Origin: Knufia peltigerae
Taxonomy: Eukaryota > Ascomycota > Eurotiomycetes > Chaetothyriales > Trichomeriaceae
Direction of reading: 5' to 3'
Length of the DNA: 64,000 nt
NCBI GenBank assembly: GCA_030247855.1
Contig: JAPDRN010000035.1
Coordinates: forward strand, 128,051 to 192,050
In this document: positions 33,016 to 44,300 of the stretch, in pieces
Layout: the number at the start of each line of letters is the position of its first letter
How positions within the stretch are numbered: the stretch's first letter is position 1
Translations under genes and position numbers: made by a program
The notes under the pieces: model-generated
Seen by the model: the letters and a program-made list of their open reading frames with translations, nothing else
The model's database searches: none
Told to the model about the DNA's origin: nothing

Positions 33016-33757
33016 TCGTCGAATCGCCTTCTTTGGCACTGGTATGACTTTGCAGACCAGCGAGTGAATCATTGGACCAAATCCGAATTTCTCGTCGTAT
33101 CGCAACAAAAACAGTTGGAAAGACTCTCTCTGGGAACAGCCAAAGCAAGCCACCCCAGTCATACAGGTCTTCCTTCGACGAAGGCGCCAAGATATCTTTC
33201 ATTTCAGATATAGCGATGGGTATAACATGATCTCAATGTCGACTCAAAGAGGTCCACATAGGAAATACCATTAGTGATGTATGCAGACCCGTCCTGTCCC
33301 CCCTCGTGATACTAGTTTGCCCATCGTCGCATTGACTTAGGACGTGAATCTTGTGGAGCAATGCATCATAAGCCTACTGGATTTCACAGATCTAAACCTT
33401 GTGCTCCCGAACTGTGGAACCATTTTTTGCTGCCATAATCTCAAGCACGCTCGGTTTTAGTTGCAGCACCTAGCTATTCTAAAGTGGCTCTGCACGAACA
33501 CGACATCTCGAAGCGCCGGGCGCGCTTCTGATCTGCCGAGAAAGTCACCAACATTGTTGCTTGCACTGGCTGACAACGCGGACTGCCGAGCTCGGTTGGT
33601 CTCATGTATGAGTGACGCTCCGGGGGCTGGTAGGGCGGGAAATCTTAACCAACTAAGCCCAGCATATGGGTGAAAGGTAGGTGATAAAAACAGGCTGGCG
33701 GCACCTGCTGCGTGCCTGCGCTTCAATCCAGCCGTCAGCCTGAAGCGCCTTGCCACC
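33016..33757. other. Intergenic, esterase promoter
   Basis: 742 bp with no gene. On the minus strand near 33640-33660 the sequence GGCTTAGTTGGTTAAGA resembles a tRNA D arm, but no anticodon arm or B box follows. The rest is featureless. Confidence 0.5.
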
Positions 33758-35446
33758 ATGGGTTTACTCATACCAAGTACGGTGGCATTTTGTGCCTGGA
33801 GTATAGCAAACGCCTTTGCAGTTCCACAAGCCTCAGATCCGGCAGTCTATGCTGCAGCCGGTACGTTTGTTGGAAGCACTTCCATCGCCAACCTTGATCA
33901 GTTTCTCGGAATCCCCTACGCGGTTCCCCCTGTCGGCAACTTGCGATTCAGCAATCCCCAACGTATTCCAGCATCGGCCCTACAGAACCCATTCATGGCT
34001 ACGACATACGGTCCAGGATGCTTACAAGATCCTGATTATGCTTTGGACAACGGACTGAGCGAAGACTGCCTCACTCTGAACATCATTCGCCCAAGCAACG
34101 TCACATGCCACGAACCGCTTCCGGTACTATTCTTCATTCACGGAGGCGGCAATATGAACGGCCAATCTATGCTCTACAATGGGACAAGTCTTGTCCGATT
34201 CTCTGTCGAAATTGGCAGACCAGTCATCTACGTCGCCTGTAATTATCGCCTGGGAGGATTTGGATTCCTCAACAGCCCCGACTTTCAATCTCAGGGCCTC
34301 TCCAACCTGGGTTTAAAGGATCAACGCCTCGCTCTCGAGTGGATTCATGAGAATATTGCAAGTTTTGGAGGGGACCTCAACAAAACCATCCTCTTTGGAG
34401 AGTCTGCAGGCGCCTGGAATGCTCAAGCTCAGTTACACTACGCGTATTTGCAGAATGAGACCGACAGTCTATTTCAAGGCATGATCACCCAGTCTGGCAG
34501 CGCAGGTGGGCTTGGACCGCCATACATAGAAGCTCCCGACACCGGTTTGTTGGCATACCAGGGCCTACTGAATGCAACAAACTGTACTCTGGTATCGGAC
34601 AGTGTTAGCTGTCTCCGAGAAGTCGACATATCAGTACTCTCGCCTTTACTAGTCGAGGGTAAATTTGGCACCACGTACACCCTTGACGGTGACTGGTTCG
34701 ACATAGACGCCACGGAAATATTGTCCAAGTACGAATTGGCTCCTATTCCCATCATCCATGGTGGCAATCTGGACGAAGGCTCTGTGTTTCTGCCCGACGT
34801 GTTCAACCCACCCAACGGAAGTGACTTGATTCAATACATCAGCCCCTTATTGAATGATTCACTAGCTGAGGGAGTGGTCCAAGTCTACGAGAGCCTCCCC
34901 TCGATAGACTTGGGAAAAGGATATAACGCCGATCCTACCGCGGACCATATGTTTTGGACCGCCGTCAGTGTATACAGCGACGTCTATTTCCATCTTGCCC
35001 GACGTGCATTCCTCAAACTTGCCAGCAAGCGCGTCGGAGCATGGTGTTACTCTTTCTGTCAGCAGCCTCCGCTGTCTCAAATGAATCTCAGTTACGAGAT
35101 TCCCGGGTCAAGCGTGGCATACGCCAGGCGAGTTGGCGTTCAACACGGAGCCGAGTTGTCTTATGTGTTTGGTGATGTGTCGAATCTACGAGACGCAACC
35201 GCCGGAGACATCAAAGTATCAACCACCATGATGAGGGCATGGATCTCGTTTGCGTATTCTCTCGACCCCAATGCCGAGGGAGTGCCGCGTTGGCCACGCT
35301 ACAATGAGACCAGTCAGGGTGTCACTCTGGTTCTAGCAGAACAAGGTCATGCAAGCAGTTCTGCGCAAGCGGATACCTTGAGACAAACGGCATACGATGC
35401 ATGGAATGCTGCACTTGTCCATCTGGGTAGAGAACCGTTATACTGA
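33758..35446 (+). CDS. Secreted type-B carboxylesterase/lipase
   Basis: Single exon, 562 aa, normal for the family. An N-terminal hydrophobic segment (about residues 3-20, then AVPQ) looks like a signal peptide, so the enzyme is probably secreted. LDQFLGIPYAVPPVGNLRF and GLSEDCLTLNIIRP are the classic entry motifs. HGGGNMNGQ forms the oxyanion hole. The nucleophile is Ser216 in FGESAGAWNAQ. The acidic residue is in HGGNLDEGSVF and the His in GVQHGAELSYVFG. Several N-glycosylation sites are present (for example NVT, NGT, NET). Its substrate may be the ester feeding the neighbouring uptake and oxidation genes, but this is not shown. Confidence 0.92.
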   Translation: MGLLIPSTVAFCAWSIANAFAVPQASDPAVYAAAGTFVGSTSIANLDQFLGIPYAVPPVGNLRFSNPQRIPASALQNPFMATTYGPGCLQDPDYALDNGLSEDCLTLNIIRPSNVTCHEPLPVLFFIHGGGNMNGQSMLYNGTSLVRFSVEIGRPVIYVACNYRLGGFGFLNSPDFQSQGLSNLGLKDQRLALEWIHENIASFGGDLNKTILFGESAGAWNAQAQLHYAYLQNETDSLFQGMITQSGSAGGLGPPYIEAPDTGLLAYQGLLNATNCTLVSDSVSCLREVDISVLSPLLVEGKFGTTYTLDGDWFDIDATEILSKYELAPIPIIHGGNLDEGSVFLPDVFNPPNGSDLIQYISPLLNDSLAEGVVQVYESLPSIDLGKGYNADPTADHMFWTAVSVYSDVYFHLARRAFLKLASKRVGAWCYSFCQQPPLSQMNLSYEIPGSSVAYARRVGVQHGAELSYVFGDVSNLRDATAGDIKVSTTMMRAWISFAYSLDPNAEGVPRWPRYNETSQGVTLVLAEQGHASSSAQADTLRQTAYDAWNAALVHLGREPLY

Positions 35447-36555
35447 GTGAGGCTAGGTAATGAGAAGAGTAGTGTCCAAGAATTCCCTAAAAGGCCTATA
35501 TGACCAGACAGTGAAAAACGCATGGGCTACAGTGTTGAACAGCTGGGGTGTGTCTCCAGATGAATGTAACCGGAAATTTATCTCGGAAGTGTTATCACAC
35601 CATGTTATACGCTGCAACGTATTCCTGGTTACAGAGGTGGCAGGTATTAACTTCCGGAGGCATTCATGGCGGCGATTGAGGATGAAGGATAGAAAATACA
35701 AACTATATATATTTCGCCGAAGTCGGAGTCACAAAGATGCTGCCCAGATTTTGTCTACCAGCGGTTCAAATGCTGACCTCAGGTGCTTATCGGATGGCAT
35801 TTGCTGAATATTCCCAAATGTTCCTATGAGTACACGTGTACTCATCACCATAACAGATACATATATTATATTTGCTGCTTCGCATCATGCTACTTCTCTA
35901 GGCACTAGTACAATTGCGCGTGGCGACAAGGGACAAAGAGGGGCGGGCGACGAGATCTTCGGTTGCGTAAGATTCGGGCTCAATTAGGCACCTGGAGCCC
36001 AAAACTCGTGTTGGCTGAGAATCACGGGGAATGGCCATTGGTCCGCCGGGGGTTCTCTCGGGGCCTGTCCCAGTCGACATGGACAAGGACAAGGAAACGA
36101 GCCCGCTAACTCGGCTAAGTCTAGGGGCTCTTTTTTACCCATAAGGCGGGGGCCAGTCTGTTGAGCCTATTGACTGATGTCACCCCCCCTTGTTCCTTGA
36201 TCCAGGCCTTGCAAGACCTTTACGAGTTGCAGCCCACTTTGTTCAACATCTTCAAATGCACTGCCACCATCTCCTACGTACTCTTCCAAGACCACGACTG
36301 CGACGCCTGAAACATCGATTCACTCTCTCTGGCCATTCTATCATTATGCCATCTTAGATTCTCAAGTTTGTTGTCTTACCCACCTTCGTTTAAGTTCAGC
36401 TTGTGTTTCGAGGTCTATCATCCTTTGCCTGCCACAAACTATTCAGTCCAATCCGGGCGCATCGAGCAATGCAACAATCTTTGTCGAAGGCCTACCAATG
36501 AAGACCCGGCCTGAAGAATCGCCGCTCGGCCCTGTCCTTTCGCGAGAGACTCACT
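35447..36555. other. Intergenic, dnf3 promoter and leader
   Basis: 1.1 kb. A perfect 20-bp palindrome lies at 35826-35845. Pyrimidine-rich sequence at about 36180-36480 fits a promoter and 5' leader of the long plus-strand gene. A 115-codon frame at 35460-35807 starts just after the esterase but shows no family and is not called. Confidence 0.55.
35826..35845. promoter_or_regulatory. Perfect 20-bp palindrome centred on CACGTG
   Basis: ATGAGTACACGTGTACTCAT is its own reverse complement. The core CACGTG is the E box bound by bHLH factors. It lies about 710 bp upstream of the flippase ATG and 380 bp after the esterase stop. A 20-bp perfect palindrome is very unlikely by chance in one window. 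Confidence 0.6.
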
Positions 36556-39500
36556 ATGACTGAGACCCCGCCGAATGCGCCCAGGGATCAAGAGCCTAGC
36601 AAGAATGCGCCAGACTCACCAAGCGCAGCGCAGGGCAATGCAGGGAGTTCACGTGCGGATCCAGATAACGAGGGAGAGTCTGCTGGGATCATACATAACG
36701 GCACGTCCAGAGTTCGGTTCTCTGTTGAATTCCCGAGAGGTGAAGTCGAGGGTAAGGCGCAACCAAATGATCCTTCTCTCTCGGCGCAGAAGCCCGCAGG
36801 AATTCTCAAAACCCCTTCGTCTGGTCGCAATCGCGGTTACTCGCTCAGACGGTCGCTCTTCGCCCAGAACATCCGAAGCCAAGACTCGGACAATGCAGCT
36901 TCTTTTGAGCTGGGATCGTCCTATTCCTCTCCCGATTCGCGCAATGCAAAAGAGCCTGGACGGCTTCAGTCAACTTCAATCACAATCCAGGAAACAGAAG
37001 AGGAGAGCAAGGCGGCGACCACGAGCCCGGTCCGCCTGTCAGATCCCAACCTCGAGTTACCACTATACCGTCGCTGGCTATCGAAACAGAGCTCCCGCGT
37101 AACGTTGTGGCAAAAGGTCCGGAATACTTACAAGCAAGCCCGAGACAGGGTTGCTAAAGCCCATACAGTCCCTCCCACTGTTGACGGCAGACATGTGCGC
37201 GTCAGTGTTTTACAGATCGATCGGCCACTTGATGAACGGACAGGGAAACCCTACATTGACAATCTTATACGCTCATGTCGCTACACTCCTTGGAATTTCG
37301 TGCCACGCCAACTCGTCGCACAGTTTGGGAAATTGGCCAATTTCTACTTTCTTTGTGTTTCTATACTTCAAATGATTCCCGGGCTCAGTACAACCGGTAC
37401 ATACACCACTATAATACCTCTCCTGATCTTTGTTGCCATCTCCATGGCGAAGGAAGGGTACGACGATGTTCGCCGGCATCGCCTGGACAAAGAGGAAAAT
37501 GAACGCTTGACGAAAGTCCTGAACGTTGGAAATTTCTCTCAAGAGGATGGCTTTGAAGCCGGGTCCTTAGGGTGGCAAGAAAAGAAATGGCATCAGGTCC
37601 AAGTCGGGGATATTTTGCTGCTCACTAGAGACAGTCCTGTTCCCGCCGACATGGTCCTTCTTCACGCAGACGAATGCTCTGGTACGGCTTACGTTGAAAC
37701 AAAGAGCCTGGATGGTGAGACCAATCTCAAGTCAAAAAAGCCACTCCCGGACATAAGTGCAGCATGTCAAGACACTGACGGAATTGCGAATCTCGGTGCT
37801 GACTTCGTCGTGGAAGACCCCAACCTCGATCTTTACAAATTCGATGGCAGGTTAGACATCAACGGACGCACCTTACCACTGACCAACAACGAAATTTTAT
37901 ATCGCGGGAGCGTTCTGCGCAACACCCCCTCTGCTATAGGCCTCGTCATCTATTCTGGTGAGGAGTGCAAGATCCGCATGAATGCGAACAAGAACCCAAG
38001 GGTCAAAGCCCCAGCTTTGCAAGCCAAGGTGAATAGAGTGGTGATTGTCGTCGCGGCGCTTGTCATTTTCATGGCGATCATATTGACAGTGGCTTACCAG
38101 ATCTGGCGGAAAACCACCGAAGATGATGCCTGGTATCTCCAATCTGCCAGAGTTCCTTTTGGGCAGATTTTGACCTCCTTCATCATCATGTTGAATACCA
38201 TGCTGCCTCTCAGCTTGTATGTGTCTCTTGAGATTGTGAAGGTGGCGCAGATGTTCTTGATGGACGATATCGACATGTATGATCCAGAGACCGATACGCC
38301 TATGGAGGCCCATACATCCACCATCAACGAAGAGTTAGGGCAGGTCAGCTATATCTTCTCTGACAAGACTGGAACCTTGACAAACAATTCCATGAAATTC
38401 CGCAAAATGAGTATAGCTGGCACTGCTTGGCTGCATGACCTTGACCTACAGGAGGAAGCGGCAGGTGATGCAGGTCGAGAGAAATTAAAACATAAAAAGC
38501 GTGGCGGGAAAGGGAAGGAGGTCTCGGCACGGAAGAGCAAGCAGTTGCATGCAAGGAACGCCCGCGAATCTGCTGCATCTACTGCCATCGCGGTCGAGAA
38601 GGAGGCTACGTCCGCTGAAGTCGAGTATCCGGATGGAAATTTGCATGACAAGACTTCGAATGGTGTCGATATGCTCTTGGAAACTGGAAAGACACAAGAT
38701 CTGCTGGATTACATTCATCACCGGCCTCAGACTATCTTTGCACGAAAAGCAAGATTTTTCCTCCTCTCGTTGGCACTTTGCCATACATGTATACCGGAAA
38801 AGAATGATGCAGGCGGCATTACATATCAAGCAGCATCGCCTGATGAGCTTGCATTGGTTACCGCAGCACAAGACATGGGGTATATCGTTACGAACCGTCA
38901 ATCAAACACAGTTACTGTCAAGACCTACCCGGCCGATGATGACGAGGACCCCGTGTATGAGACCTACGAAGTGCTGGATATCATTGAATTCTCCAGTGCA
39001 AGGAAACGCATGTCAGTTGTTGTACGATTTCCAGACCAAAGGATATGTCTCATAAGCAAAGGCGCCGACAGTACGCTCCGGAAACTTCTTCGTCTTGCCG
39101 ATCTAGCGAGTTCGAGTGTGCAAGCCGCAGAAAGGCGAGCGACACAAAGGAAGAGTGTTGAGGCTCAGGAGGCACTTCGACGAAAGAGTGTTGCATTGAG
39201 CCACAGGTCGAATTCTGTACATGTTGCAGATGTCTCGCCACGCGTCAGTGGTGTTACCATTGACAAACCTCACACAGCGAGAGAGAGCATTGACCAATGG
39301 TTGAAAGCTAGAGAGGCTGACCCAGGCATGTCGCGGCCACGCCGAAGCTCACAATTCTATTCACCGCGGCCCTCGGCCCAGTTTGGCTCCCGGGCCTCTG
39401 AAACCTTCGCCAGCAGAGCACAGCATCCTTCACAGACGAGCCCACGGCCTTCGATGCAACTCGATGGTGTAGATGAACTTGTGGAAGAAAGCTTGGTTAT

Positions 39501-41388
39501 CAATGACAAGGCTGTTTTTGAACGTTGCTTTCAGCATGTCGATGACTTTGCCACGGAAGGCCTGCGAACATTACTCTATGGTTTCCGGTTCCTAACAGAC
39601 GATGAATATAAGAAATGGAGAGAAATATACGCGTCTGCTACTACCAGCATAGTAGATCGCCAAAGCAAAATCGAACAAGCCGCGGAACTTTTGGAGACGA
39701 AATTGGAACTCCTTGGAGCAACAGCTATTGAAGACAAGCTCCAGAAAGGTGTTCCGGATGCCATTGACCGATTTCGACGGGCTGGCATCAAGCTGTGGAT
39801 GCTCACTGGTGATAAGCGAGAAACTGCCATCAACATTGGACACTCGTGTAGACTGATCAAAGACTACTCAACGGTAGTAGTACTCGATCATGAAGTCGGC
39901 GACCTTTACACTCGGATGGCTAGCGGCTTCGCTGAAATTGACGGTGAGAGAACGGCACATTCAGTCTTGGTAGTCGATGGCCAGACTCTCACCATCATCG
40001 AGGCTGATCGAGCTTCAATGGCGCTCTTCGCGGATCTGGCCATTCGTGCAGACTCTGTCATTTGTTGTCGAGCCTCTCCTAGTCAGAAAGCGTCACTAGT
40101 CAAGACCATCAGGACCAAAGTCAAGGGCTCGGTAACTCTCGCCATTGGGGATGGTGCCAACGACATCGCGATGATTCAGGAAGCGCATCTCGGAATTGGC
40201 ATCGCTGGCAAGGAAGGCTTGCAAGCTGCAAAGACGTCCGATTACTCAATTGCCCAGTTTCGCTTCCTGCTCAAGCTTGTTTTGGTCCATGGAAGGTGGA
40301 ACTACATTCGCATCTGCAAATATGTTCTTGGCACTTTCTGGAAGGAAATGTTATTCTACCTGATCCAAGCCGTCTACCAGCGATGGAATGGATATACTGG
40401 GACCAGTCTGTACGAGCCTTGGAGTTTGTCCATGTTCAATACGCTGTTCACCAGTCTTCCGGTCATCTTCATGGGTGTGTTCGAGAAGGATCTCGCTGCG
40501 TCGACGCTTTTAGCAGTCCCCGAGCTGTACAACATCGGCCAAAGAAACAGAGGCTTTAATCTCAAGCTATACGTGTGGTGGGCAGGCCTCGCCGCTTGTG
40601 AGGCCGTCATTATCTACTTCATCGTGTATGGCATATATGGTATGGCGATCTTTACGCGAGATCAAGGACTGTACGCCATGGGTTCGATCGCGTTTAGCGG
40701 GTGTGTGGTCATAATCTCACTCAAGCTGCAATTTATCGAGTTGCACAACAAGTCGGCGGCGGCAGCCCTCGCCATCTTCTTGTCGGTGGGTGGTTGGTGG
40801 CTCTGGAATCTTATCTTGGGAGTAATTTATCCTCAAGATGTGATTTACAGCGTCAACCACGGATTCCTAAACCGCTTTGGCCGGAACCTTTTGTGGTGGC
40901 TTACGTTGTTGCTCGTCATCCTGTCGATTTGTCTCTTGGAGATCATCATCAAGACCATTAAAGTGGCCATCTGGCCCAGTGACGTCGACACATTCCAAAG
41001 GCTCGAACAGGATCGAGAGGTCCGGAAGCGTTTCGAGGAAGCCGCCGCGGATCTCCTCCAACAGGGCTGGGATCGAGGCACGAAAAAGTCCAGCCTGGAA
41101 TTGGCCCGGGACGAAGCCGAACAAGCGGAAAGAGAGGCCCAAGTGCAGGCGCTGTTGGACCGACCACGTGATATGAACCGGAGGAAACCATTCGTCAGGG
41201 AAGTCTCGAGTACGAGTACGACGCAGGTGGTGGTGAAGAGTGGTGGCAACCAGGTTCTGCAGAAAGGGGCAGAAGGAGGTGGAGGGCGGGAGATGGAAGA
41301 AACTCCACGCAAGTCGTTGGACATTGGAGAACTTTTTAGCAAAGGATTCGGCACTGTGCGCAAAGGGACGATGCAGGAATTACGATAA
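36556..41388 (+). CDS. dnf3: P4-ATPase phospholipid flippase, Dnf3 type
   Basis: Single exon, 1610 aa. It moves phospholipids from the outer/lumenal to the cytosolic leaflet, driven by ATP. Key sites are PLSLYVSLE in TM4, the actuator loop DGETN at residues 386-390, the phosphorylated Asp603 in SDKTGTLTNNSMKF, MLTGDKRETAINIG and the hinge GDGANDIAMIQEAH near 1198. The N-terminal core (CRYTPWNFVPRQLVAQFGKL, TTGTYTTIIPLLIF, YDDVRRHRLDKEEN) looks like the Dnf3 class rather than Dnf1/2, Drs2 or Neo1. About 160 disordered N-terminal residues and a Ser/Arg-rich insert near 860-970 in the nucleotide domain are probable phosphorylation targets. Yeast Dnf3 acts at trans-Golgi and plasma membrane with a Cdc50-family partner. 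Confidence 0.92.
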   Translation: MTETPPNAPRDQEPSKNAPDSPSAAQGNAGSSRADPDNEGESAGIIHNGTSRVRFSVEFPRGEVEGKAQPNDPSLSAQKPAGILKTPSSGRNRGYSLRRSLFAQNIRSQDSDNAASFELGSSYSSPDSRNAKEPGRLQSTSITIQETEEESKAATTSPVRLSDPNLELPLYRRWLSKQSSRVTLWQKVRNTYKQARDRVAKAHTVPPTVDGRHVRVSVLQIDRPLDERTGKPYIDNLIRSCRYTPWNFVPRQLVAQFGKLANFYFLCVSILQMIPGLSTTGTYTTIIPLLIFVAISMAKEGYDDVRRHRLDKEENERLTKVLNVGNFSQEDGFEAGSLGWQEKKWHQVQVGDILLLTRDSPVPADMVLLHADECSGTAYVETKSLDGETNLKSKKPLPDISAACQDTDGIANLGADFVVEDPNLDLYKFDGRLDINGRTLPLTNNEILYRGSVLRNTPSAIGLVIYSGEECKIRMNANKNPRVKAPALQAKVNRVVIVVAALVIFMAIILTVAYQIWRKTTEDDAWYLQSARVPFGQILTSFIIMLNTMLPLSLYVSLEIVKVAQMFLMDDIDMYDPETDTPMEAHTSTINEELGQVSYIFSDKTGTLTNNSMKFRKMSIAGTAWLHDLDLQEEAAGDAGREKLKHKKRGGKGKEVSARKSKQLHARNARESAASTAIAVEKEATSAEVEYPDGNLHDKTSNGVDMLLETGKTQDLLDYIHHRPQTIFARKARFFLLSLALCHTCIPEKNDAGGITYQAASPDELALVTAAQDMGYIVTNRQSNTVTVKTYPADDDEDPVYETYEVLDIIEFSSARKRMSVVVRFPDQRICLISKGADSTLRKLLRLADLASSSVQAAERRATQRKSVEAQEALRRKSVALSHRSNSVHVADVSPRVSGVTIDKPHTARESIDQWLKAREADPGMSRPRRSSQFYSPRPSAQFGSRASETFASRAQHPSQTSPRPSMQLDGVDELVEESLVINDKAVFERCFQHVDDFATEGLRTLLYGFRFLTDDEYKKWREIYASATTSIVDRQSKIEQAAELLETKLELLGATAIEDKLQKGVPDAIDRFRRAGIKLWMLTGDKRETAINIGHSCRLIKDYSTVVVLDHEVGDLYTRMASGFAEIDGERTAHSVLVVDGQTLTIIEADRASMALFADLAIRADSVICCRASPSQKASLVKTIRTKVKGSVTLAIGDGANDIAMIQEAHLGIGIAGKEGLQAAKTSDYSIAQFRFLLKLVLVHGRWNYIRICKYVLGTFWKEMLFYLIQAVYQRWNGYTGTSLYEPWSLSMFNTLFTSLPVIFMGVFEKDLAASTLLAVPELYNIGQRNRGFNLKLYVWWAGLAACEAVIIYFIVYGIYGMAIFTRDQGLYAMGSIAFSGCVVIISLKLQFIELHNKSAAAALAIFLSVGGWWLWNLILGVIYPQDVIYSVNHGFLNRFGRNLLWWLTLLLVILSICLLEIIIKTIKVAIWPSDVDTFQRLEQDREVRKRFEEAAADLLQQGWDRGTKKSSLELARDEAEQAEREAQVQALLDRPRDMNRRKPFVREVSSTSTTQVVVKSGGNQVLQKGAEGGGGREMEETPRKSLDIGELFSKGFGTVRKGTMQELR

Positions 41389-44300
41389 AAAAAAGCATGA
41401 TTGAAGAAGAAATGACTTTTGGTCAGCTACGAGTTACTCACTTACTGTACGCGATACGGATACGGAAAAATGAAGATACCCCCCACCAGCGAAGTACTTT
41501 CTGTGTGATTAGATGGACGTAAAAAAAGAATATCTATGTTATCCCTACACCTACGTATCCGGAGCATAGATTCTTTGGAATTTCCCCGAGCAATGGAGTT
41601 GTCTGTTACTGTATTTTCATCGAGTAACGGTCCCAATGCACGCTGTGAAAGAGTTTGGAACATGCATTACTAGCTACCGCAGCGTGATTTTACTAACGTA
41701 CCGATACGGAGTAACGGAGTGTGCAAGATACTAGGTTGTCAATAGCTCGCCGACCCAGGTAAACCAGGGTTCAAGGGCTACACTCGGAACAAGCAAGGCG
41801 GGCTGACTCTCCCTGTCTTCGGTACCGCGTAGGTGCAAGTACGGCGGTGCGAGTACTCCTTCGGTTGTCTGTCCTACATACAGGGAAAAAAAAGGTCCCG
41901 GTTGGGATCTTGAGGGGGGAGGCGGGATCGAGTGAGACAAGGCGAGGCTCCAGGGGGTAGTGAAAAAGTAGTGATAGGTTTGCTTTTCTAATGTAATTAA
42001 TTCGTACAGTAACTCGTAGTAGAAAGACGTACAGTAAAGCACGTGCCTCCACATGGTTCCCCCTATACTGGGGAGAGAGCGCGTTGACGTACGGGATAAC
42101 GGGCCACGGGGGGACTTGGCACTGGTTGAGCCCGGACCTTTTTTGGAAGGGAACAAGAAAGAAAAAAGTCGCGGTTTGATGGCCCACGAGGAAGGAGGTT
42201 GAGGCTCGTATATCTCCACTGGCGAGGACGGAGTACCATACAGTATGAACTGAAGGTATTGGCTGTTCGGAATCGTTACTCGTACCGAAGCTCGCAAGCA
42301 TGATAATCAGGCCGATGTACTCTGTACTCCGGAACCACTCGTAGAAGCGACGATTAGGTCAGTCAGTCAGACCAAATTTATTGTGAGCGACAGGTGATCG
42401 AGATTTGTCGCAGGCCAGCCCATGTCGGTGTCTGTCGATCGAAATTCGATGAAGTCATCCTTTTGGTGCGAAGTATGTAGGAGTGTACTGACACGTACGG
42501 AGTAGGTCGTACGAGTAGGAGGGTGCCGGTAGGAAACACCACGCTGCCTTGTTGTATTTCGTAGTGGCTGGTAAGAAAGATGGAGCACCGGCAACTGACC
42601 TTACTCCATACTGTACTCCCGTGCTCATCCTCGTAGTTTTAGTCCCAACGGCCCATTCAAGCCGAGTTCTTCGTTTCAAATGACAGGTCGGAAATTTCTG
42701 GCATGTGCTTGTCAGATCCAACTGCAGTGTCGATGACAGTGAGTGACATATGTTGGTCATCTCCCGGAGATGAGGCTTGAAATATGGGCAGAGCCTTGCA
42801 TTTTATGGGTATGTACTGTAGAGACTTGAGCTTTGAAAGATCTACTCAACACCCGGACTGTACGAGGAATACATGTGTAACAATCGAGGAGGTCGAAACT
42901 CACACATCACAGTAAGGCCATCGTTCGCCACCAAGCTACCCCTGACCCTTTTTCACCCCCTCGAGACCCATGGTCAATCGATGGGTTCATGGACCTTGAA
43001 CGCGTCGTGCTCGGGCCTGGGTTTGCCAAGAACATACTAAAACATAACAGGAAAAGCTCCCGTGTCCGCGAGGTGAGTGGGCGCTTCCAACACACCAATT
43101 GTCGCGACTCGGTACCTGACCAGAAGCCACCTGTTCCTGGCACTAGAGCATCCAGGGAGCCAGGGGGAAGACAACAAGCCACAGACATGGGTTCCTGCAT
43201 CAGCATCATCATCATCGTCGGATTCCCGTCCCTATGTCGCAATTCGATTCGACGTCGAGGTGCCACACATGACTCTCCACGACACCGAGCACACAACACC
43301 TCCCCCAGGGCATACCTTGTCCCAGCGCCCGGTCAAGCCTAGAGACACCACTTGTGTGGACTACTGTGCTGTACAGTAGTTGGATGTTTACCTCCAACAC
43401 CTTGATCCTCCACCTTGCTATTTTTCGCCCGACCCATCACATCACGCAAAAAAGGACCCAGTGGCGGTCGGTCCACTCTCCTTACCTAGACCTCCCTATC
43501 TGTCTCTATCAGCACTTCGACCACTTCCGAGTAGTGCACCCTGCCGCTAAGGCTGAGAGCTGCCTCGTGCTCAGATGCCAAAAGACCTGTCTTGAATGCC
43601 ATGGACACATAAAAAAAGTAGCCTCTGCTGAACAATGCTGGCGAGAGCTGAGCTGTGACGCAGCGGTGTTTCTTGGTACGGAGCATCGCGTACTGTATGA
43701 ACATTTCTGTTCTGTGCCCGTTTTCTCGATCAGCTAAACTCTGTGTCGCAGCAAAGTGGCGAGATGCTTTTTTCTGCTGGAGCTGGAAACATGTTTAGCG
43801 CCATGACTTGCATGACTCGGTTCGATCTTCAGGAGAAATCGACCGTCTCAGCATGAGCTTCTACTCCGTAAGGTATCCCAACATGGCCAACGGCACCTGA
43901 TGCAGGTTGCCTATTTCTGTTCGGGATCAGTGGGCTCCGTCCGACGATGAAGTGGCTGTAAAGGCACAGGTGATGGTGAGACAAGGATCAAGAGCGGTGA
44001 ATCTCTGCCACCGCCGCAGACTTTTAAGCTATCAAGATATCCAATACATGTGTTGAGACAAACCAAGCCTCTCGTTCAAAAATCGCTCTCTGCAACGTAC
44101 GGAGCATTTTGCCGCTCGTCCAACTTTTTCGTGAGCAGCCACTGAAGGCGCCTAGAAGCTGCTCATGGCAGGTGCAGCGGCGAACCATAGCCGCCGTCAT
44201 TTTTTGTTATGACTTGCGAACTGATGGCTGCTTGCTGGAGCGAGCCAATAGTCGTTGCTTCTGAGGAGAATGAGAGAATTGGTGGAATCTATCATGAGCG

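Noticed and set aside
33626..33670. tRNA gene on the minus strand
   Set aside because: Only a D-arm-like piece is present; no anticodon arm, B box or acceptor pairing could be built.
35460..35807. 115-codon frame just after the carboxylesterase
   Set aside because: No family similarity seen and atypical composition. It may be read-through of the esterase 3' UTR.
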